Position numbers and translations under genes: made by a program. Shown piece by piece: positions 59,166 to 64,000 of a DNA stretch of 64,000 nucleotides (within the stretch, counting starts at the first letter, position 1; each line of letters starts with the position of its first letter). Source of the stretch: Tateyamaria sp. Alg231-49 (GTDB lineage: Bacteria; Pseudomonadota; Alphaproteobacteria; Rhodobacterales; Rhodobacteraceae); contig NZ_FRFA01000002.1 of NCBI RefSeq assembly GCF_900143535.1, forward strand, positions 186,001-250,000, given 5' to 3'. The notes under the pieces are model-generated. The model was not told the origin of the DNA, did not search any database, and saw only the letters and a list, made by a program, of their open reading frames with translations.

Positions 59166-60418
59166 AAGTTCTGATCATTGCACCCAATGTCGACGCTACG
59201 GATGTAGGTGAGGCATTTGTCGCGTTCAAATGGGTCGAGGCGCTCTCTCGGATTGCAAATGTGACCGTTTTGGCATTCCAGCGTGCGGGCAGACCTGATC
59301 TGGCTGGACAGCTGCCAAATGCCCGCGTCGTGACATGGCCGGAGCCATCTTGGGCACGTCGAAATGAGCGGTTGAATGCGATGCTGAAACCCGCGTGGCC
59401 GGTGTTTTCCACCCATGTACGCAAGTGGATGAAATCCGCAGTGCTTGCTGGCGAAGATTTCGACATTGCGCACCAACTGATGCCTCAGGCTGCGCGTTAT
59501 CCATCACCGCTTCGTCATTTTGAGGTTCCTTACATAATAGGCCCGTTGGGTGGTGCTATGGATACTCCGGAGACGTTTCGCGATGAGGCCGCAAATGCGC
59601 CTTTGTTCACGCGTCTTCGGGCGCTTGACCAATATCGGTTCCGCTATGATCCGTTGTTACGCAAATCTTATTCACGCGCCGCCTGCATCCTTGGCGTTGC
59701 ACCCTATGTCGAGGATATCCTGGCAGACATACCGTTGCGCCGGTTCGAACCCGTGCTTGAGCTTGGGGTCGATGATGTCGAGCAGGCAAGACCCCGGACA
59801 GGACAGAAAGATCAGCTCCGGGTGCTGCACGTCGGGCGTGGTGTTCGGACCAAGGGCTTGCGGGATACGGTCCGGGCAATGGCGGGCCTCAAAGACCTAC
59901 AGGGCGTGACCCTCACCAGCGCAGGCTCGGGGGAAGAAATCGAAATCTGTCGTGCAGAAGCAAAACGGTTGGGCGTTGCAGATCGGGTCACATTCAGAGG
60001 TAAGATTAGTCGCGAAGAGGTCGAGCAACTCTACTCGTCGCATGATGTGTTCTGCTTCCCATCTTTTCGCGAACCTGCCGGCGGAGTATTGTACGAGGCC
60101 ATGCGCCATGGCCTACCCGTCATCGCCGCTGACCGTGGCGGTCCTGCAAGTATCATTGATGCATCGTCTGGCGTTCGTATTCCGGTCACAGAGCCGGTCC
60201 AATTTGCACAGGATATCAGCGCAGCACTGCGCCAGTTTGCGCAGTCACCTGCGCTTAGAACACGGCTTGGCGAAGGCGCGCGGGCCAAGGTCTTGGACGA
60301 GGGGCTTTGGTCTGCGAAAGCAGATGGGTTGATTTCTCTCTACAAAGATATTCTTGAGTGCCCTTCGGTTCCGACTCCTACCCGAAAGGTTAGTTCCGCT
60401 ACTCCTATAGTGTGCTGA
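59162..60418 (+). CDS. Glycosyltransferase family 4
   Basis: 418 residues with a GTG start at 59162 overlapping the upstream stop by 4 bp. C-terminal GT-B features: LRVLHVGRGVRTKGLRDTVRAMAGL, VTFRGKISREEVEQLYSSHDVFCFPSFREPAGGVLYEAMRHGLPVIAADRGGPASII, including the E-x7-E motif. Likely adds a sugar to the exopolysaccharide repeat unit from a nucleotide-sugar donor. An 85-bp gap follows with no feature. Confidence 0.93.
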   Translation: MKVLIIAPNVDATDVGEAFVAFKWVEALSRIANVTVLAFQRAGRPDLAGQLPNARVVTWPEPSWARRNERLNAMLKPAWPVFSTHVRKWMKSAVLAGEDFDIAHQLMPQAARYPSPLRHFEVPYIIGPLGGAMDTPETFRDEAANAPLFTRLRALDQYRFRYDPLLRKSYSRAACILGVAPYVEDILADIPLRRFEPVLELGVDDVEQARPRTGQKDQLRVLHVGRGVRTKGLRDTVRAMAGLKDLQGVTLTSAGSGEEIEICRAEAKRLGVADRVTFRGKISREEVEQLYSSHDVFCFPSFREPAGGVLYEAMRHGLPVIAADRGGPASIIDASSGVRIPVTEPVQFAQDISAALRQFAQSPALRTRLGEGARAKVLDEGLWSAKADGLISLYKDILECPSVPTPTRKVSSATPIVC

Positions 60419-60503
60419 AGTTCTTCTTTTACGCAGTAACATCAATGGGTTGATCTGGGTTATCCAATGGTTGTCATGAAGAACAGTCAGTAGGATAACC
60501 GCA

Positions 60504-60971
60504 ATGCTTGGACAAAAAAAAACACGCCCTGTCGTACTCGCTGTTTCTTCGGGGGGCGGGCACTGGGTGCAAATGCAACGTCTTGCTCCGGCATTTTCTG
60601 GGGCGGAAGTGCACTTTGCAACCACCGACGCAACAGCAGTCGAGGGCGTCGGTGCGTCGCGCCTTCATGTCTATCCTGACGCCAACAAGGACACACCGCT
60701 TCGGCTTTTGTACTGCATTGTTCGTATCGCGTGGATCGTTTTCTGGCTGCGTCCAGACGTTGTCGTTTCCACAGGCGCGGCGGGCGGGTTTCTTGCGATC
60801 CGGCTGGCGCGGCTGACTGGCGCCCGCACGATGTTCATCGATTCGATTGCCAATGCGCGTGATTTGTCGATTTCAGCCCGCCTGTCGTTGGGCGTCGCTG
60901 ACCGTGTGCTGTCGCAGTGGCCCAGTGTGGCCGCATTGACCGGTGCCGAGTACCGCGGCGCAGTTATCTGA
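60504..60971 (+). CDS. pssD: PssD-like (Alg14-type) membrane anchor subunit of a glycosyltransferase
   Basis: 155 residues. LAVSSGGGHWVQMQRLAPAF (about 11-30) is the N-terminal glycine-rich loop of Alg14/PssD; a hydrophobic stretch RLLYCIVRIAWIVFWLRPDVVVSTGAAGGFLAIRLARL (about 72-109) anchors it. Together with the next gene it forms the two-chain GT-B enzyme (PssDE, EpsE/F-like), typically a glucuronosyl- or GlcNAc-transferase acting on lipid-linked sugar. Confidence 0.88.
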   Translation: MLGQKKTRPVVLAVSSGGGHWVQMQRLAPAFSGAEVHFATTDATAVEGVGASRLHVYPDANKDTPLRLLYCIVRIAWIVFWLRPDVVVSTGAAGGFLAIRLARLTGARTMFIDSIANARDLSISARLSLGVADRVLSQWPSVAALTGAEYRGAVI

Positions 60972-60999
60972 AACGTCGATTCAAGCCGAGGGTAACGAC

Positions 61000-61542
61000 A
61001 TGATTTTTACAACCATCGGCACACAATTGCCGTTTGATCGGTTGCTGCGCGGCATGGACAGTTGGGCGGCGCGCAACAAGGACATCAGGATCGTCGCGCA
61101 AGCAGGTGCGACCACCAGTCGTTTTCAAAACTTCCAAACCGTTGCGTACCTCAGCCAACCCGAATTTCGGGATCACATGAATTCTGCAAGCCTAGTAGTA
61201 GCTCACGCGGGCATGGGAACAATTCTGTCTGCCACAGAGCTGGGTTTGTCCGTCATTCTTATGCCCCGGTTGGGCAAATTCGGGGAACACCGAAATGACC
61301 ACCAGCTCGATACCGCCAAGGAAATGGCGCGTCTATCGAATGTCACAATCGTGGAGGACGGCGAGTCGCTGCATCACGCGCTAGACCTTGCGCGCGCGCG
61401 CAACTTCGAAGTGCCGCGCGCTCAATCTGCTGACGTTTCGGGCGAACTCGATCCTCTGCTCCGCGCCATCCAGGATTTCGTGTGGAAGGACGAGGCGCCC
61501 TTGCGTGCAGGTGCATTTTCCAACGGGAGGGAAATAGCATGA
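61000..61542 (+). CDS. pssE: PssE-like (Alg13-type) catalytic subunit of a glycosyltransferase
   Basis: 180 residues from ATG 61000 after GAGGGTAAC. MIFTTIGTQLPFDRLLRGMDSW, LVVAHAGMGTILSATELGLSVILMPRLGKFGEHRNDHQLDTAKEMA carry the donor-binding motifs of Alg13/PssE. Acts with the upstream PssD subunit, from which it is separated by 28 bp. Overlaps the next gene's start by 4 bp. Confidence 0.9.
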   Translation: MIFTTIGTQLPFDRLLRGMDSWAARNKDIRIVAQAGATTSRFQNFQTVAYLSQPEFRDHMNSASLVVAHAGMGTILSATELGLSVILMPRLGKFGEHRNDHQLDTAKEMARLSNVTIVEDGESLHHALDLARARNFEVPRAQSADVSGELDPLLRAIQDFVWKDEAPLRAGAFSNGREIA

Positions 61543-62381
61543 CTTTGGCGACCATACTCATTCCCGCATTCAACGAAGTCGCTGTGATCGAAAGAACGCT
61601 TCTGCATATGTCGCGGGGCATGTCGCTTGCTGATTTTCGGATCGTCGTCATTGCGAATGCCTGTACTGACGCAACAGCGGCCAAGGCGCGATCAATTATG
61701 CCACAGGCGGTTGTCATCGAAACCGGCAAGGCTGGGAAGTGCAACGCGCTGAACCTGGGATACAAAGAGGCGGACCCGGATAAACCCGTCATTTGTCTCG
61801 ACGCGGATCTGGATGTGACTGCAGAGTCTCTGACGTCACTCATCGTTCCGATCCTTGAGGGCACTGCGCTGGCTTCTTGCGGGCAGATGGATGTGCGCGC
61901 AAGCGAAGCGTCTCATTTGGTGCGGGCATATTATAAAGGTTGGCGCACAAACCCCTACTTTGATCGAGGGAAGTTTGGTGGCCTTTTTGCATTGTCGGCA
62001 GAGGCCGCAAAAACGGTTTTCCCGCTGCCGGAAATCACCGCAGACGATGAATACATCCGGCGCAGTTTTTCCATCGAGGAAACGGCATTTGTCAAAGAAT
62101 GCCGTTTCGTTGCGCGTGCTCCACTGAGCCTTTCGAGCCTGTTCAAAGTCAGATGTCGTAGTTTACGCGGGGCGCGCGAAGTTCAGGCCATGGGGCTGCG
62201 TAAATCGGAAGGCTCCAGCGTGAAGGCTGTCATTGGACGCGCCCTGCGTCAGCCGACCGGCGCATTTTCGATACTTGTTTACTTATCAGTCAACACTGCA
62301 GCTCGGTTCGTGTTGGCCCTTCGGCCGTCTGGAAAATCGGGCCATTGGGGTCGTGATCTGACCACGAGGGTGGCGTCCTGA
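61539..62381 (+). CDS. Glycosyltransferase family 2
   Basis: 280 residues from ATG 61539 (GGGAGG upstream; open frame begins earlier). ATILIPAFNEVAVIERTLLHM, VVIANACTDATAAKAR, GKAGKCNALNLGYKEA, VICLDADLDVTAESL (DxD) and a late DDEYIRRSF are GT2 hallmarks. Probably adds a sugar to the repeat unit. Followed after 1 bp by the Wzc-like gene. Confidence 0.92.
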   Translation: MTLATILIPAFNEVAVIERTLLHMSRGMSLADFRIVVIANACTDATAAKARSIMPQAVVIETGKAGKCNALNLGYKEADPDKPVICLDADLDVTAESLTSLIVPILEGTALASCGQMDVRASEASHLVRAYYKGWRTNPYFDRGKFGGLFALSAEAAKTVFPLPEITADDEYIRRSFSIEETAFVKECRFVARAPLSLSSLFKVRCRSLRGAREVQAMGLRKSEGSSVKAVIGRALRQPTGAFSILVYLSVNTAARFVLALRPSGKSGHWGRDLTTRVAS

Positions 62382-62382
62382 A

Positions 62383-64000
62383 ATGAATGTCGCAGCATCA
62401 ATCCCGGCAGAGGATTCGCAGGACACCTATGTCCCAGTCCCTCAAGATACGCCTCAACCCAATCCCATTGCAGCTTTGACACGCGCCATGCGCGGGCGTT
62501 GGCGCACAGCAGTGGCGGGGGCAATTCTATTGGCGCCGGCATTTGCAGCGGTGGGATATTTTTCGGGTGTCCAACTATATGAATCTCAAGCGATCCTGCG
62601 CGTCTATCCTCAGGAATCCAATATCCTTTATGCGACGGGTGAGGATTCGGTTCTCAAAACTTTCGACAGCTTTGTGAAGGCTGAAACCACCTATGTTGCG
62701 TCGCATCAGGTCATGGAACGCGCTGTGGAGCAGATCGCAGTTCAGCGGCCTGACCTTGCCGACGGCTTAAAGGCCAAAGACCTTGCGGGTTCCATCGAAA
62801 TAAAACGTTCCGACAGCCTGATCGTGCTTAAAACAAAAAGCAAGGAAGCCGCATTTGCGAGCCAGAAACTGGCCGCTTTGATCGATTCCTATCTGGCATT
62901 GAAAACAGAAGCGGAAGAGGCGCGGACCTCGGTGCGCTTGTCCGAACTGCGCTCACGGGAAACTCAACTGGCCGCCAGACTGTCAAATCTGAGATCAGAT
63001 CAGCTTGAGGTTGGCGGAGAGTTTGGCCTGAACGCACTGGCCAAGGCGCATATAGAAAAAATCGCTCAAATTGATGCGCTCGCGGGTCGTAAATCCGAGG
63101 TTGCAGCAACGCTGGCGACGCTTGAGACGAACAGCGCGCCGGCCTCTGCTGATACATCAAATCAGGAGATCATGCGGGCGACACTTCTGGATCGCGCCAT
63201 GGCCGATCTGAGCTTTGAACGTGCCAAACTGATGAGTGAACTGGCCGGATTACGCGCCGGTTACGAAAATCATTCCAACATGCGTTTTAAGCAAAAAGAA
63301 TTCGCCAAGGTCGAAGAGATAGCTGTGATCGAAAAGGCAATGTCCGATCGCCGCGAGCAGATCCGCGTCCTTGGCCAGACCGGGGCCCTAACCGATGTCA
63401 CCGCGGGCGGGGACGACACCACGACTGCCGAAATTCAAGCACTATACATTAAAGTCAAAAGCCAACTCGACTTCGCACGGAAAGAAGCGCGCGATCTCAA
63501 TCGCCGTCGCATCGAACTGGACCATATCGAAAACGAAATTGGTGAGGCCGAAGGGCTTTTGGAAGAAACCCGTCGGGCGCTTGAAGTCATCCGCCTTGAG
63601 TTTGGTCGGGCATTGCCGGGCTACGCGGTTGTAATGTCTCCACCGTCGACGCCGGTCGATCCCGCGGAAGACACCCGCAAAATGATGGTTGCTGGCGGCG
63701 GCATGGCGGGTGCCTTCCTTGCATTGGCGATGACGTTGGCGATGGCACTCCGCGAACGTCGTGTCAGATTTGCCGAAACGCTTGAGCCATTCGAGCACCG
63801 GTTGCCGGTCCGACAAGTTTCTGCTGCCGACGAAACAGACCCCCATGCATCCGATCTACTGCGCAATGAGCTGCAATTGCAGAACCTCAGAAAGCCAAGG
63901 TTGGTCGGTAAACCACCGGTCATCGCGATCACCCGTGCCAACGCCGGCGATACGACTGAAATTGCTCATGCGCTGGCTCAGAGCTTTGCTCGGGCGCGTA
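62383..64000 (+). CDS. Wzc-like polysaccharide co-polymerase/tyrosine-kinase-type protein, 5' part
   Basis: At least 539 residues, cut by the right edge. ATG at 62383 is 1 bp after the upstream stop (a second ATG at 62387 is out of frame). First membrane helix about 46-65 (TAVAGAILLAPAFAAVGYF), Wzz-type periplasmic domain (YESQAILRVYPQES), long coiled coil (about 150-400), second helix about 429-450 preceded by PSTPVDPAEDTRKM, then the cytoplasmic start of a BY-kinase-like ATPase domain. That domain begins VIAITRANAGDTTEIAHALAQSF, where the usual GEGKS/T Walker A Lys is missing. Controls chain length and export; kinase activity is doubtful. Confidence 0.88.
   Translation, partial: MNVAASIPAEDSQDTYVPVPQDTPQPNPIAALTRAMRGRWRTAVAGAILLAPAFAAVGYFSGVQLYESQAILRVYPQESNILYATGEDSVLKTFDSFVKAETTYVASHQVMERAVEQIAVQRPDLADGLKAKDLAGSIEIKRSDSLIVLKTKSKEAAFASQKLAALIDSYLALKTEAEEARTSVRLSELRSRETQLAARLSNLRSDQLEVGGEFGLNALAKAHIEKIAQIDALAGRKSEVAATLATLETNSAPASADTSNQEIMRATLLDRAMADLSFERAKLMSELAGLRAGYENHSNMRFKQKEFAKVEEIAVIEKAMSDRREQIRVLGQTGALTDVTAGGDDTTTAEIQALYIKVKSQLDFARKEARDLNRRRIELDHIENEIGEAEGLLEETRRALEVIRLEFGRALPGYAVVMSPPSTPVDPAEDTRKMMVAGGGMAGAFLALAMTLAMALRERRVRFAETLEPFEHRLPVRQVSAADETDPHASDLLRNELQLQNLRKPRLVGKPPVIAITRANAGDTTEIAHALAQSFARAR

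Noticed and set aside
1-64000. CRISPR arrays, tRNA/rRNA genes, insertion sequences, prophage or integrase genes
   Set aside because: Scanned by eye for regular repeats, tRNA T-arm signatures, transposase motifs and inverted-repeat ends; none was convincing.

Overview
The window reads as the chromosome of a marine alphaproteobacterium of the Rhodobacterales (Roseobacter group). This is inferred from the moderately high G+C, three TRAP-type transport loci, a DUF3305/DUF3306/TorD/TAT-peptide formate dehydrogenase locus, and FadR-type GntR operators. No rRNA, tRNA, insertion sequence, integrase or CRISPR array was seen. About 70 genes are supported; both edges cut a gene (a fused TRAP permease at the left, a Wzc-like polysaccharide co-polymerase at the right).

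Layout. 1-1.7 kb: end of a fused TRAP permease plus its universal stress protein. 2-10 kb: an FMO-type flavin monooxygenase with an in-frame premature stop, an alpha/beta hydrolase, a thiamine-diphosphate enzyme, and a type I secretion ABC/HlyD pair. 10.5-30.3 kb: one large formate dehydrogenase supercluster. It holds a sensor kinase, a tungstate ABC transporter (tupBCA), a minus-strand accessory operon (DUF6494, Mrp/ApbC ATPase, biotin/lipoate-ligase-like protein, DUF6505-like protein), a cytochrome c fused to what looks like one lobe of TupA, a multi-[4Fe-4S] protein, DUF3305, DUF3306, a TorD-like chaperone, a TAT mini-protein, FdhA, FdhB, FdhC, a WD40-cytochrome c fusion, a 41-residue membrane peptide and an NtrC-like regulator lacking GAFTGA. 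The likely logic is tungstate import, cofactor and Fe-S maturation, chaperoned TAT export, then formate oxidation in the periplasm with electrons going to cytochrome b and perhaps to dedicated c-type cytochromes.

31.5-49.4 kb is a catabolic island: a TRAP transporter with a GlcG/HbpS-like protein and a 3-hydroxyacid dehydrogenase whose substrate motif resembles sulfolactaldehyde reductase; an Asp/Glu/hydantoin racemase with a Pot-type ABC transporter and a divergent GntR regulator; an N-acyl-D-amino-acid deacylase with a second TRAP transporter; and a YtcJ amidohydrolase with a COG0523 metal chaperone. All three binding-protein genes are followed by an intercistronic hairpin.

49.5-52 kb holds a Popeye-like cyclic-nucleotide-type membrane protein, a small cytochrome c with a perfect FNR-type box upstream, and a NarL-type response regulator. 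52.1-64 kb is an exopolysaccharide operon: pyruvyl transferase, flippase, FrhB-family protein, acyltransferase, polymerase/ligase, glycosyltransferases, a PssD/PssE pair and a Wzc-like protein.

The strongest candidates for something undescribed are the TupA-lobe/cytochrome c fusion beside the tungstate transporter, the WD40-cytochrome c translationally coupled to FdhC, and the GAFTGA-less regulator, all in the same formate dehydrogenase locus.
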